Positions 34,313 through 43,644 of a DNA stretch of 52,691 bases are shown here, piece after piece. The stretch is from positions 1-52,691 of the forward strand of contig NZ_PGVE01000080.1 of assembly GCF_002860255.1 (NCBI RefSeq), in the 5' to 3' direction. Every line of letters starts with the position of its first letter. Positions within the stretch are counted from its first letter, which is position 1. This stretch comes from Neobacillus cucumis (GTDB lineage Bacteria > Bacillota > Bacilli > Bacillales > Cytobacillaceae). The notes beneath the pieces were generated by a model. That model saw only the letters and a program-made list of their open reading frames with translations, made no database searches and was not told the origin of the DNA. A program made the position numbers and the translations under genes.

Positions 34313-35401
34313 ATGAGATGGAAAGAGCAGTTATTAACACTGACTCCATATCAACCAGGTAAGTCTATTGATGCGGTAAAAAAACAATTTAATCTTGAAA
34401 ATATTGTGAAGTTAGCTTCCAATGAAAATCCTTTTGGTTGCTCAGAGACAGTTTCCGCGGCACTAAAAGAAAATCAAACCAGCTTAGCCATCTACCCTGA
34501 TGGTTATGCCACTAAATTAAGAGAGACACTTGCTTCATTTTTGCAGGTTGAAGAGAATGAAATAATCTTAGGTAATGGATCAGATAATCTGATTCAAATC
34601 ATTTCAAGGGCACTCCTACATCCTAATGCCAGCACAATTATGGCTAATCCAACATTTTCTCAGTATAAACATAATGCTGTAATTGAAGGAGCTATTATAA
34701 AAGAACTTCCTCTAGTCGATGGTGAGCATGATTTAGATGCAATGTTAGAGGCAATTGATGAACAGACCAATGTAATTTGGGTTTGCAGTCCTAATAATCC
34801 AACCGGTACATATATACCGGAGAGTAAATTAGTGCCGTTTTTAGAAAAAGTACCGGCACATATCCTAGTGGTTCTTGACGAGGCTTATTATGAGTATGTA
34901 GTGGCTGAGGATTATTATAATTCTATTAGTTTGACCCGTAAATACAATAATTTAATTGTATTAAGGACCTTTTCGAAGATTTATGGTTTGGCTGCTTTAA
35001 GAATTGGATATGGGGTAGCTAATCCAGCAATTATTAAGGCTTTAGAACCAGCAAGGGAACCCTTTAATGTTAATTCTTTAGGTCAGTTGGCAGCAAGTGC
35101 AGCGATTAAAGATCAACAATTTGTCGAAGACTGTAAAGAGAAAAACAGACAAGGGATTGCACAATTTTACGAATTTTGCGAACAGCATAATCTTGAATAT
35201 TACCCTACCCAGACCAATTTTATCTTAATAGATTTCAAAGTAGACGGAGATAAGGTTTTCAATTATTTACAAGAGAGAGGATTTATTGTACGTTCCGGAA
35301 AAGCGCTCGGCTTCCCAACTTCAGTAAGAATTACAGTGGGCTCCGAAGAACAAAACGATGGAGTATTAAAGGTATTAAGTGAATTTCTGGGAGCGAACTA
35401 A
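34313..35401 (+). CDS. hisC: Histidinol-phosphate aminotransferase
   Basis: A 362-residue PLP enzyme. The PLP lysine is in RTFSKIYGLAALRIGYG near residue 222; SPNNPTGTY and VVLDEAYYEY are class-I aminotransferase motifs. In bacilli it serves both histidine and aromatic amino acid synthesis, fitting its place between aroH and tyrA. GAGGTGG precedes the ATG. Confidence 0.95.
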   Translation: MRWKEQLLTLTPYQPGKSIDAVKKQFNLENIVKLASNENPFGCSETVSAALKENQTSLAIYPDGYATKLRETLASFLQVEENEIILGNGSDNLIQIISRALLHPNASTIMANPTFSQYKHNAVIEGAIIKELPLVDGEHDLDAMLEAIDEQTNVIWVCSPNNPTGTYIPESKLVPFLEKVPAHILVVLDEAYYEYVVAEDYYNSISLTRKYNNLIVLRTFSKIYGLAALRIGYGVANPAIIKALEPAREPFNVNSLGQLAASAAIKDQQFVEDCKEKNRQGIAQFYEFCEQHNLEYYPTQTNFILIDFKVDGDKVFNYLQERGFIVRSGKALGFPTSVRITVGSEEQNDGVLKVLSEFLGAN

Positions 35402-35431
35402 AAGAGCTTTCTCAAAATAGGGGGACTGAAA

Positions 35432-36538
35432 TTGAAGGGCCGAGTTTTTGTCATTGGCTTAGGATTAATAGGTGGTTCCTTGGCGTTATGTATTAAGAAG
35501 GAACATCCCGATTCAAAAATTGTTGGGTTCGATATTAACTACGAACAGGCAAGGCTAGCTAAGATGCTTGGTGTAATAGATGAAATAGCCCATAGTATTC
35601 AAGATGGAGCTATTGAAGCAGATTTAATTATTATTGCTGCTCCGGTAACTGAAACAAAGGAAATCATACAGCTTTTAGCTGAACTTCCACTTAATCCAGA
35701 AGTGATTGTTACAGATACAGGCAGTACTAAGCGGAAGATTGTTGAGAGCAGTCTAAGTTTAGAAAAACGCGGCATAACCTTTATTGGGGGTCACCCAATG
35801 GCAGGTTCACATAAGAGCGGTGTTTCAGCAGCCAAGGAAATATTATTTGAAAATGCCTTTTATTTATTAACACCTGTAGATTATGTTGACAGTGCCAAGG
35901 TGGCTGCTTTAAAAGAGTGGTTAATCGGGACTCATGCTAAATTTTTAACAATCAGTCCGGAGACACATGATTATCTAACAGGAATCGTCAGTCATTTTCC
36001 ACATATTATTGCTGCATCGATTGTTCGTCAAACGGAAAGACTCTCTGAATCAGAGAGTCTAATCCCTCGCCTTGCTGCTGGCGGTTTCCGCGATATTACA
36101 AGGATAGCGTCAAGTAGCCCTAAAATGTGGAAAGATATTTTAATTCATAACCGTGAAATCTTAATAGAATTGCTTAATCAGTGGCTGCAAGAAATGAATG
36201 AGGTTAAAGCACTGTTAGAACAAGAAAATAGTTCGGCCATCTTTAATTATTTTGATCAGGCAAAACAGTTCCGTGATGGATTGCCACAAAAAGAAAAAGG
36301 GGCTATACCTTCATTTTATGATTTATACGTGGATGTGCCTGACTATCCAGGTGTGATTTCAGAAATTACTGGTTATTTGGCAAAGGAAAAAATCAGCATT
36401 ACCAATATACGCATCTTAGAAACACGTGAAGATATTAATGGAGTGTTAGTAATAAGTTTTCAAACGGAGGAAGATCGTCAAAGAGCAGAGAGTTGTATAG
36501 GCAGCTATTCAAGCTACGCAACTTCAGTGGGTACCTGA
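35432..36538 (+). CDS. tyrA: Prephenate dehydrogenase TyrA
   Basis: A 368-residue enzyme making 4-hydroxyphenylpyruvate from prephenate with NAD. NAD-binding VIGLGLIGGSLAL lies at the start; GGHPMAGSHKSGV is the prephenate site. The C-terminus (about residue 295 on, DLYVDVPDYPGVISEITGYL) is an ACT domain, so tyrosine feedback is likely. Start TTG 35432 with AGGGGGACT upstream. Confidence 0.95.
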   Translation: MKGRVFVIGLGLIGGSLALCIKKEHPDSKIVGFDINYEQARLAKMLGVIDEIAHSIQDGAIEADLIIIAAPVTETKEIIQLLAELPLNPEVIVTDTGSTKRKIVESSLSLEKRGITFIGGHPMAGSHKSGVSAAKEILFENAFYLLTPVDYVDSAKVAALKEWLIGTHAKFLTISPETHDYLTGIVSHFPHIIAASIVRQTERLSESESLIPRLAAGGFRDITRIASSSPKMWKDILIHNREILIELLNQWLQEMNEVKALLEQENSSAIFNYFDQAKQFRDGLPQKEKGAIPSFYDLYVDVPDYPGVISEITGYLAKEKISITNIRILETREDINGVLVISFQTEEDRQRAESCIGSYSSYATSVGT

Positions 36539-36595
36539 CGACTGCTCATTGAGAATCTAAAAACAAATTCTGATATAAATAAAAAGGTGATTTTG

Positions 36596-37885
36596 ATGGC
36601 GACATTAAAACTTAAGACCAAGATAAATCAATTAGTTGGTGAAGTAACAATCCCAGGTGATAAATCTATTTCCCATCGCTCTGTGATGTTTGGTTCCATC
36701 GCTCATGGCGAAACAAGTGTAACTAACTTTTTACCTGGTGATGATTGTTTAAGTACCATATCTTGTTTTCGAAAATTAGGGGTTACTATTGAGGAATCTG
36801 ATGGTCAGCTTCGCATTATTGGGAAAGGTTTTGAAGGCTTGACTGAGCCGACCGAAGTCTTGGATGTGGGGAATTCTGGAACAACGATTCGATTATTAAT
36901 GGGGATTTTAGCTGGCAGACCGTTTTATTCATCTCTAGTTGGTGATGCTTCGATTGGTAAGAGACCAATGACAAGGGTAACAGTCCCATTGTCTAAAATG
37001 GGTGCAAAACTGGATGGACGAAAAAATGGAGATTTTACACCCATTTCAATCCGAGGAGGCCAATTACAGCCAATTCAATATGAACTTCCAGTTGCAAGCG
37101 CACAAGTGAAATCTGCACTTATCCTTGCAGGACTCCAGGCAGATGGAGTGAGTACCATTATTGAGCCTGCTGAAACTCGTGATCATACAGAAAGAATGAT
37201 TCGACAATTTGGCGGTGAAATAATAAAAGATAATCAGACAATCAGGGTTAAAGGTGGACAAAAATTGACAGCTTCAACCATCCATGTACCTGGTGATATT
37301 TCATCTGCAGCATTTTTCCTTGTTGCTGGTGCTATTATCCCAGGGAGTGAAATTGTCTTGAAAAATGTTGGACTAAATCCAACTAGAACTGGGATTATTG
37401 AAGTTATGCAAAAAATGGGGGCGGATTTAGAAATTGTTCAAGTGGAAAACAATAATTTTGAACCGGCTGGGGATCTCATAATCAAAACTTCTAATCTTAA
37501 AGGAACAGTGGTGGAAGGAAGCTTAATTCCAAAGCTAATTGATGAAATTCCAATAATCGCTCTCCTTGCAACTCAAGCGGAAGGAACAACGATTATTAAA
37601 GATGCTGAAGAATTAAAGGTAAAAGAAACAAATCGAATTGATACAGTGGTTCAAGAGTTAAAAACATTGGGAGCAGATATTGAAGCTACTGAAGATGGTA
37701 TGATAATTCATGGGAAATCGAAGCTGTCAGGCGGAGAGGTTTCTAGTCATGGAGACCATCGAATTGGCATGATGCTTGCTATAGCTTCACTTTTATGTCA
37801 GAATGCTGTAGAGCTTGAACATCCTGAAGCAATTTCAGTTTCATACCCAAACTTTTTTGATCACTTAAATAGCCTTATTCAATAA
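36596..37885 (+). CDS. aroA: 3-phosphoshikimate 1-carboxyvinyltransferase (EPSP synthase)
   Basis: A 429-residue enzyme joining shikimate-3-phosphate and phosphoenolpyruvate (aroE in B. subtilis). Motifs: PGDKSISHRSVMFGSIA, LDVGNSGTTIRLLMGIL, GDASIGKRPM, and HRIGMMLAIASL. ATG 36596 with AAAAAGGTGAT upstream is the start; GTG 36587 lies inside that site. Terminator follows. Confidence 0.96.
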   Translation: MATLKLKTKINQLVGEVTIPGDKSISHRSVMFGSIAHGETSVTNFLPGDDCLSTISCFRKLGVTIEESDGQLRIIGKGFEGLTEPTEVLDVGNSGTTIRLLMGILAGRPFYSSLVGDASIGKRPMTRVTVPLSKMGAKLDGRKNGDFTPISIRGGQLQPIQYELPVASAQVKSALILAGLQADGVSTIIEPAETRDHTERMIRQFGGEIIKDNQTIRVKGGQKLTASTIHVPGDISSAAFFLVAGAIIPGSEIVLKNVGLNPTRTGIIEVMQKMGADLEIVQVENNNFEPAGDLIIKTSNLKGTVVEGSLIPKLIDEIPIIALLATQAEGTTIIKDAEELKVKETNRIDTVVQELKTLGADIEATEDGMIIHGKSKLSGGEVSSHGDHRIGMMLAIASLLCQNAVELEHPEAISVSYPNFFDHLNSLIQ

Positions 37886-37909
37886 AGCTGCCTATGTGCA
37901 GCTTTTTAC
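37884..37909 (+). terminator. Terminator after aroA
   Basis: AAAGCTGC pairs with GCAGCTTT with a short loop, followed by T residues. It closes the aro operon. Confidence 0.8.
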
Positions 37910-37990
37910 TATTTATTATACTGTTACAAAGTCATAGATTTACTTTTTATTGCATAGCTTGTCTTAAGAATATTAAATAGGTGGTGGACG

Positions 37991-38887
37991 ATGTATATAA
38001 TCGAAAATGCCAATATACTTAGAGACAAGCGGCTCCATACATGTTCGCTATTCATTTGTAATGAAAAAATAAGCATGATTCGAAAAAGTACAGCACATGA
38101 TCAGTATATGCGAATGAATCTAGAATCCTATATTCTCACCCCTTCATATGTCCTTTTAAGTACAGCTTTTCCCATGAAAAGTACCTTTCAGGTTTTAAAA
38201 ACATTTTTGTCAGAAAAATTTTTATTAAAAGGATGTACCACCATCTTTACCTATGTAGAGCTATCCTACGAGAATGAACTTGAAAATAAGATAAATGAAA
38301 TGAAGACGGCCCTAATCAGTAGTCCCATTGATTTTATAATCGGGGTTAAAATTCCTCCCAGACTGATTACCCTCTCATTGATTAGAAATTGTAAAAAACT
38401 TAAAATTCCTGCTATCTTCGTCGAACTCAAAGATAATGATGAATTAGAAGAAATTCCGTGGGGGTGGATTAGGGAAGCAATGTTTCCATTTAATAGTCCA
38501 TTAATTCCATTAATTTCTTCTCCACAAAAGAAGGAAGCAAGGATGCTTCTGTCGAAATGGAAAGATATAATGGTGAAAGAAAAAATTACAGCCATATACG
38601 ATGTAATTGCTGAAAACCAACCTTTGTCTCTAGCTGTTTTAAATAAAATCGGTCTTTATCCGCACAAAGGCAGCCTTATGACGGGCACAGAATTGAGTTA
38701 TAATTTATATTTAAAGGAAAGTGAAATCCTTAAGGTTGATGCAGAAAGTTTATTTCATTATCATAGTAATAGACTTGTTGCTACAGTCCACAAAGGAAAA
38801 GTAATCCGTGCGGGCGAAAAAGTATTATATAGTCCAGGAAGTGGAGAATATGTTAAGGTACGAACCCCATCGTATTTTTCTTTGTAA
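37991..38887 (+). CDS. Amidohydrolase-like protein, probably lacking metal ligands
   Basis: A 298-residue protein I could not name. The start (MYIIENANILRDK, then LFICNEKISMIRK, then YILTPSYVLLSTAF) mirrors the beta-sandwich opening of amidohydrolases, where a conserved PGFID-HxH normally follows; here that place reads LTPSYVLLSTAFPMK, without the HxH metal motif. The end (GSLMTGTELSYNLYLK, then VATVHKGKVIRAGEK) mirrors the family's closing sandwich. The middle has few histidines. This suggests an inactive or re-purposed amidohydrolase fold. GGTGGTG lies upstream. It is between aroA and ypiA, separated from aroA by a terminator. Confidence 0.6.
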   Translation: MYIIENANILRDKRLHTCSLFICNEKISMIRKSTAHDQYMRMNLESYILTPSYVLLSTAFPMKSTFQVLKTFLSEKFLLKGCTTIFTYVELSYENELENKINEMKTALISSPIDFIIGVKIPPRLITLSLIRNCKKLKIPAIFVELKDNDELEEIPWGWIREAMFPFNSPLIPLISSPQKKEARMLLSKWKDIMVKEKITAIYDVIAENQPLSLAVLNKIGLYPHKGSLMTGTELSYNLYLKESEILKVDAESLFHYHSNRLVATVHKGKVIRAGEKVLYSPGSGEYVKVRTPSYFSL

Positions 38888-38910
38888 ATCTGGGAAGTAG
38901 AGGTAAAGTA

Positions 38911-40176
38911 ATGGAACGAGTAAATAAAATTATTCAAATGTTAGAAAACGGCCAACATAAAGAGGCATTAAATGAATATAATGATGTATTACAAAGCGGT
39001 AATCCGGAAGAAAAATTTCTTCTCGGCGAAGAACTGTACCATTATGGTTTTCTAGAAGAGGCAAAGGCATTGGTTGAGAGTTTACTAAATATCTATCCAG
39101 AAGAAGGCGAGCTCCTTGTCCTGCTGGGAGAAATTTTAGTTGAAGCAGGAGAAGAAGAAGAAGCAATCCTTGTATTAGAGAGAATTTCAGAACAAGATGC
39201 TCATTTTGGACAGTCACTATTATTATTAGCTGATCTTTATCAAATTCAGGGGCTTTATGAAGTATGTGAAAGTAAGTTGTTAAAGGCGAAAGAATTACTG
39301 CCGGACGAGGTTATTATCGACTTTGCTTTAGGGGAGCTTTACAGTGAACAAGGTGAGGTAATTAAGGCCAAGAATGCATACGAGCGAGTTTTAAGCGAAG
39401 AAGATGAAATTGCTGGTGTTAATATTCATGGAAGAATGGCTGATTTATTGAGTACTTCAGGAGCTTTTGAAGAGGCACTTACTTATTATGATCATTCATT
39501 AAGAGAAAAATTAGAGATTAATACTCTATTTGGCTATGCTTTTACGGCCCTTCAAGCAGGTTACAACCGTACTGCAATTGAAAAGTTTAATGATTTAAAA
39601 GAGCTTGACCCAGAATACCATTCTCTTTATCTACATTTGGCTAAGGCATATGAGCGGGAAGAAGAACTTGAAAATAGCCTACAAGCAATTAAAGATGGAA
39701 TTAAACAGGATGAATTTAATAAAGAATTATTTTTCTACGGAGGAAAAGTGAGTTTAAAACTTGGTAAGGAAGATGAGGCAGAACATTATTTTCGTGAGGC
39801 AATTGCATTAGATCCGGGATTTATGGAAGCCGCCCATACTTTAAATAAACTTTTTTTCCGGCAGGAACGATATGAGGATGTCATTGATTTGATCTCCCAA
39901 CTTGATATCCATGAAGATGAGGAACCGCAGTTTCTTTGGGATTCAGCCTTAGCCAATGCTAAACTTGAAGAATATTCTTCCGCATCAGACAAATATGAAA
40001 GTGCATATACTTTTTTTAAGAATAACGAATCTTTTTTACAGGATTATGGATATTTTCTTGTAGAAGAAGGAAAAAACGAACGCGCTGCCGAAATTTTTAA
40101 ACAGTTGTTAATAGGGGATCCAACTAACGAAGAATATCTTGATTTGCTTGAACGTCTTACCGATGTGAACATTTAA
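38911..40176 (+). CDS. ypiA: TPR-repeat protein YpiA
   Basis: A 421-residue protein made of about ten tetratricopeptide-type helical repeats; acidic, soluble, no signal peptide. It matches B. subtilis YpiA in position between the aro genes and ypiB. Such repeats bind other proteins; the partner is unknown. It is followed closely by ypiB. Confidence 0.88.
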   Translation: MERVNKIIQMLENGQHKEALNEYNDVLQSGNPEEKFLLGEELYHYGFLEEAKALVESLLNIYPEEGELLVLLGEILVEAGEEEEAILVLERISEQDAHFGQSLLLLADLYQIQGLYEVCESKLLKAKELLPDEVIIDFALGELYSEQGEVIKAKNAYERVLSEEDEIAGVNIHGRMADLLSTSGAFEEALTYYDHSLREKLEINTLFGYAFTALQAGYNRTAIEKFNDLKELDPEYHSLYLHLAKAYEREEELENSLQAIKDGIKQDEFNKELFFYGGKVSLKLGKEDEAEHYFREAIALDPGFMEAAHTLNKLFFRQERYEDVIDLISQLDIHEDEEPQFLWDSALANAKLEEYSSASDKYESAYTFFKNNESFLQDYGYFLVEEGKNERAAEIFKQLLIGDPTNEEYLDLLERLTDVNI

Positions 40177-40209
40177 AAAAAGCTGATTTTGCAGAGGAGG
40201 GAAACTATC

Positions 40210-40776
40210 ATGACAACCCCTGTTTCTGTCAACGAGAAGAAGGATTTTATTCGCTGGTTTTTAAATCATTATCAATTAAAGAGAAGAGAATGTGTTTGGA
40301 TTCTTAACTATCTAATGAGTCATGACCAATTAATGGAAAAAGTACATTTTGTAGAGCAAGCACAGTACTGTCCTAGAGGCTTAATTATGTCAACGCATTG
40401 CGTGGATAAAGTGCCGTTTCGTTTTTACAAAGAAAATGTCATGACAACAGATGCAGAAAAATCCTTTCATGATATTCGGCTGAACCGTGATGAAGATATC
40501 TTTATCCAATTAAATTTTCATGCTTCTAATCAGGCACATCAGTATGCAGCTGTTTTGGAGGAAAATCCGTTTGTTCCGAAACACTTACAGGTAAATGAAA
40601 AAGATGGCATGATAGCCGAACAATTATTGCAGTACAGCATTGAACGTTTTCAACGGGAAAAATTAATGGAGTTAATTGATGAAGCTCTAGATAATCAGGA
40701 TCAGCAATTATTCCAAATGCTAACAGAAAAATTAAATAACTTATCAGAAATTCAACAAAAGGGGAGTCTGCGCTAA
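40210..40776 (+). CDS. ypiB: YpiB, UPF0302/IDEAL-domain protein
   Basis: A 188-residue protein of the YpiB (UPF0302) family. The N-terminal part (about residues 1-140) contains RWFLNHYQLKRRECVWILNYL; the C-terminus (RFQREKLMELIDEALDNQ) is an IDEAL-type helix-forming motif. In B. subtilis YpiB has been linked to stability of the qcr (menaquinol:cytochrome c reductase) complex, fitting the location; this link is recalled, not shown here. ATG 40210 has GAGGAGGG upstream. Confidence 0.88.
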   Translation: MTTPVSVNEKKDFIRWFLNHYQLKRRECVWILNYLMSHDQLMEKVHFVEQAQYCPRGLIMSTHCVDKVPFRFYKENVMTTDAEKSFHDIRLNRDEDIFIQLNFHASNQAHQYAAVLEENPFVPKHLQVNEKDGMIAEQLLQYSIERFQREKLMELIDEALDNQDQQLFQMLTEKLNNLSEIQQKGSLR

Positions 40777-40815
40777 GCTGACTTCCTTTTTTTATGAAAT
40801 AAGACAGAAAAACTT

Positions 40816-40860
40816 TCGACTTTGAGAATTGTCCAGCTCCAGCGCTTTCGTTGCTTGGGT
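40816..40860. repeat. Partial copy of the structured intergenic repeat
   Basis: Positions 40816-40837 match 19965-19986 in 21 of 22 bases, and GTCCAGCTCCAGCGC resembles the left end of the 52.6-kb copy. The repeat then breaks off into unrelated sequence. It lies just after ypiB. Confidence 0.7.
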
Positions 40861-40948
40861 AATATTTCAAAATATTCTACTTTATCTTTTATATTTTTAG
40901 GAGATAATGATATGATAGAAATAGTGAATCAAAAAGGTTGGTGTAATA

Positions 40949-41419
40949 ATGAAATGGGTACCTCAAGAGGTTGAGACCTACTTAACTGCAAAAGAGTATG
41001 TCGATACCGCGGTTATTCCAGTATACTCTTTATCATTCGGAGAGGAGATGAAACAGTCCGCAGCAGCATTTGAATTTATTTCGCTCTTAACAGGTCACCT
41101 GGAAAGACAGTTTACAGGCAGAATTCTATTATTTCCGCCATTTACCTATCTTAAGAGTGACAATATGGATAATGTTTTAAGCAATTTGTTAAATTGGGAA
41201 GATAATATTTCGAAAAGTGAATTTAAGCACGTAATTTACATAACTTCTGAACTGGATTGGCGTATGTATGAGAACAGATTAGGCGGGTCGTTAATATGGC
41301 TGCCATCAATGCCGCTTGGAAGCATGAGTGAACCTCAAAAAATGGAGGTTGTGGATAGTCAGGTTAAACAGCTGTTTTCAATTTTTACACAAAAATGGAG
41401 AAACAACGAGAAAAGCTAA
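40949..41419 (+). CDS. ypiF: YpiF, DUF2487 protein
   Basis: A 156-residue protein of the DUF2487 family, matching B. subtilis YpiF immediately before qcrA. No membrane helix or known catalytic motif. Function unknown; conserved location suggests a role with the respiratory complex (inference). The start is ATG 40949 after a GGTTGGTG site. Confidence 0.85.
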   Translation: MKWVPQEVETYLTAKEYVDTAVIPVYSLSFGEEMKQSAAAFEFISLLTGHLERQFTGRILLFPPFTYLKSDNMDNVLSNLLNWEDNISKSEFKHVIYITSELDWRMYENRLGGSLIWLPSMPLGSMSEPQKMEVVDSQVKQLFSIFTQKWRNNEKS

Positions 41420-41553
41420 CTATATTATATGTTTTTGAAATAGTATGATATTGACCTTACTACAAGATTGATATATCATTGTTATGTCCTAGTTTTATAT
41501 GTGTTTAAATTGTGTCCGTTGGACTGAAACTTATGAACAAGGGGGGGATAAGC

Positions 41554-42057
41554 TTGAGTAAAGAGCGCGTTTCAAGACGTCAATTTTTAAACTACACTTT
41601 AACTGGTGTAGGCGGATTCATGGCAGCCGGTATGTTAATGCCAATGGTTAGATTTGCTGTGGATCCTGTTTTAAAGGCTGAAGCAGGCGGAGATTTTATC
41701 GCAACAAAACAAAAGGTTTCTGAATTAACAAAAGAACCAGTTCGTGTGGATTTTACCTTCAAACAAAAGGATGCATGGTATGAGTCTGAAGTTACGAACA
41801 CTGCTTGGGTTTATAAGGATGGAGACAAAATTGTAGCACTTTCTCCGATTTGTAAACACCTGGGCTGTACTGTGGGCTGGAATACGAACAAAGAACATCC
41901 AAACCAATTCTTCTGTCCATGCCATTATGGGCGCTATGAGAAGGATGGAACCAATATTCCTGGTACACCACCGTTAGCCCCGCTTGATGAATACCCATAC
42001 AAGGAAAAAGGCGGCTATCTATACTTAGGAAAAGCTGAACCACGGAAGGAGGCGTAA
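41554..42057 (+). CDS. qcrA: Menaquinol-cytochrome c reductase Rieske subunit QcrA
   Basis: A 167-residue Rieske 2Fe-2S protein. A twin-arginine type start (SRRQFLNYTLTGVGG) precedes a membrane helix. Cluster motifs are CKHLGC (Cys100, His102, Cys105) and CPCH (Cys121, Cys123, His124); ligands are likely Cys100, His102, Cys121, His124, with 105 and 123 as the disulfide. It takes electrons from menaquinol and passes them to cytochrome c. TTG 41554 with GGGGGGGATAAGC upstream is chosen because it gives the family length; the earlier GTG at 41512 has no site. First gene of qcrABC. Confidence 0.95.
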   Translation: MSKERVSRRQFLNYTLTGVGGFMAAGMLMPMVRFAVDPVLKAEAGGDFIATKQKVSELTKEPVRVDFTFKQKDAWYESEVTNTAWVYKDGDKIVALSPICKHLGCTVGWNTNKEHPNQFFCPCHYGRYEKDGTNIPGTPPLAPLDEYPYKEKGGYLYLGKAEPRKEA

Positions 42058-42059
42058 TC

Positions 42060-42734
42060 ATGTTAAACAAAATTTACGATTGGGTAGATGAACGTTTAGA
42101 TATTGCGCCGTTGTGGCGAGATATCGCTGACCATGAAGTTCCAGAGCATGTAAACCCGGCGCATCACTTTTCAGCCTTTGTTTATTGCTTTGGAGGTCTA
42201 ACTTTTTTTGTTACAGTTATTCAAATCCTTTCCGGTATGTTCTTAACCATGTACTATGTACCGGATATTAAAAATGCTTGGGAATCAGTTTATTATTTGC
42301 AAAATGAAGTTGCATTCGGACAAATTGTCCGTGGTATGCATCACTGGGGAGCCAGTTTAGTACTTGTAATGATGTTTTTACATACGTTACGCGTCTTTTT
42401 CCAAGGTGCCTATAAGAAACCTCGTGAATTAAACTGGATTGTCGGAGTACTTATTTTCTTCGTCATGTTAGGATTAGGTTTTACGGGTTACTTATTACCT
42501 TGGGATATGAAAGCGCTGTTTGCTACAAAAGTTGGTCTGCAAATTGCTGAGGCAACACCGTTCATCGGTTCTTACGTGAAAGTATTACTAGCTGGACATG
42601 AACATATTGTTGGTGCTCAAACATTGACTCGATTCTTTGCTATTCATGTATTCTTCTTGCCTGCAGTGTTGTTTGCTTTAATGGCAGCACACTTTATCAT
42701 GATTCGTAGACAAGGTATCTCTGGACCGCTTTAA
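42060..42734 (+). CDS. qcrB: Menaquinol-cytochrome c reductase cytochrome b subunit QcrB
   Basis: A 224-residue integral membrane protein, cytochrome b6 type with four main helices. Heme-binding histidines are visible in MHHWGASLV and the AIHVFFLP region; EATPFIG is part of the quinol site. It starts two bases after the qcrA stop. Confidence 0.96.
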   Translation: MLNKIYDWVDERLDIAPLWRDIADHEVPEHVNPAHHFSAFVYCFGGLTFFVTVIQILSGMFLTMYYVPDIKNAWESVYYLQNEVAFGQIVRGMHHWGASLVLVMMFLHTLRVFFQGAYKKPRELNWIVGVLIFFVMLGLGFTGYLLPWDMKALFATKVGLQIAEATPFIGSYVKVLLAGHEHIVGAQTLTRFFAIHVFFLPAVLFALMAAHFIMIRRQGISGPL

Positions 42735-42791
42735 AATCAGTTTTTTCTGACCTTATAAGTACTATTACAGAAAAAAGGAGGGGATTGCTCA

Positions 42792-43568
42792 ATGCATCGC
42801 GGTAAAGGTATGAAATTTGTTGGTGACTCACGTGTTCCAGCACCAGAAATGCGGACGCCAAAACTTCCGAAAGATTACTCTGAATATCCTGGTAAAACAG
42901 AAGCATTCTGGCCTAACTTTCTCTTGAAAGAATGGATGGTAGGAGCAGTATTCCTTGTCGGTTATTTAAGTTTAACAGTAGCTCATCCGGCTCCGCTTGA
43001 AAGGATAGCGGACCCAACAGATACAGGATACATTCCATTGCCAGACTGGTATTTCTTGTTCTTGTATCAATTGTTAAAATACTCATTTGCCTCAGGTCCT
43101 TATACAGTAATTGGTGCAATGATTATACCAGGTTTAGCTTTTGGTGGATTATTATTAGCACCATTCCTTGATCGTGGGCCTGAACGCCGCCCAAGAAAAC
43201 GACCGCTGGCTACCGGCTTTATGCTTTTATCATTAGCTGCTGTCGTGTTCTTAACATGGCAGTCTGTTGCAACGCATGACTGGGCTGCAGCAGAGCGACA
43301 AGGAAAAATTGTCCAAAAAGTAGAAATCGACAAGAACAGTGAAGGATATAAAATCGCTCAAGCAAATACTTGTATCACTTGTCATGGTGACAGTTTCCAA
43401 GGTGGGGCCGGTGCTCCAACGCTAATTGGTACAGGTTTATCTGCAGACGAAGTGGCTAAGATTGCTAAACAGGGTAAAGGCGGAAAGATGCCACCAGGTG
43501 TTTTTAAGGGTTCAGATGAAGAGCTTAAAAAGCTTTCTGAATACATCTCAGGTCTTGGTAAAAAATAA
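42792..43568 (+). CDS. qcrC: Menaquinol-cytochrome c reductase subunit QcrC (subunit IV-cytochrome c fusion)
   Basis: A 258-residue fusion: N-terminal subunit-IV-like part with three membrane helices (about residues 48-170) joined to a C-terminal cytochrome c domain with heme motif CITCH (Cys194, Cys197, His198) and a C-terminal MPPGVF with the likely methionine ligand. Fusions of this type are normal in Bacillus. GGAGGGG precedes the ATG. Confidence 0.96.
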   Translation: MHRGKGMKFVGDSRVPAPEMRTPKLPKDYSEYPGKTEAFWPNFLLKEWMVGAVFLVGYLSLTVAHPAPLERIADPTDTGYIPLPDWYFLFLYQLLKYSFASGPYTVIGAMIIPGLAFGGLLLAPFLDRGPERRPRKRPLATGFMLLSLAAVVFLTWQSVATHDWAAAERQGKIVQKVEIDKNSEGYKIAQANTCITCHGDSFQGGAGAPTLIGTGLSADEVAKIAKQGKGGKMPPGVFKGSDEELKKLSEYISGLGKK

Positions 43569-43578
43569 TTTAATGAAT

Positions 43579-43610
43579 AAAAAGCTGACGGGGATTCGTC
43601 AGCTTTTTTC
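43579..43610 (+). terminator. Terminator after qcrABC
   Basis: AAAAGCTGACG pairs with CGTCAGCTTTT, followed by a T6 run. Confidence 0.88.
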
Positions 43611-43644
43611 TTGAGGAAGAGTTCTATTTAAAGGGGGAGTAGTT

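Noticed and set aside
31571..38887. TRAP-binding GAG/UAG repeat array or T-box leader in the aro/hisC region
   Set aside because: No run of spaced GAG/UAG triplets and no T-box core sequence was seen in the leaders of aroC or hisC.
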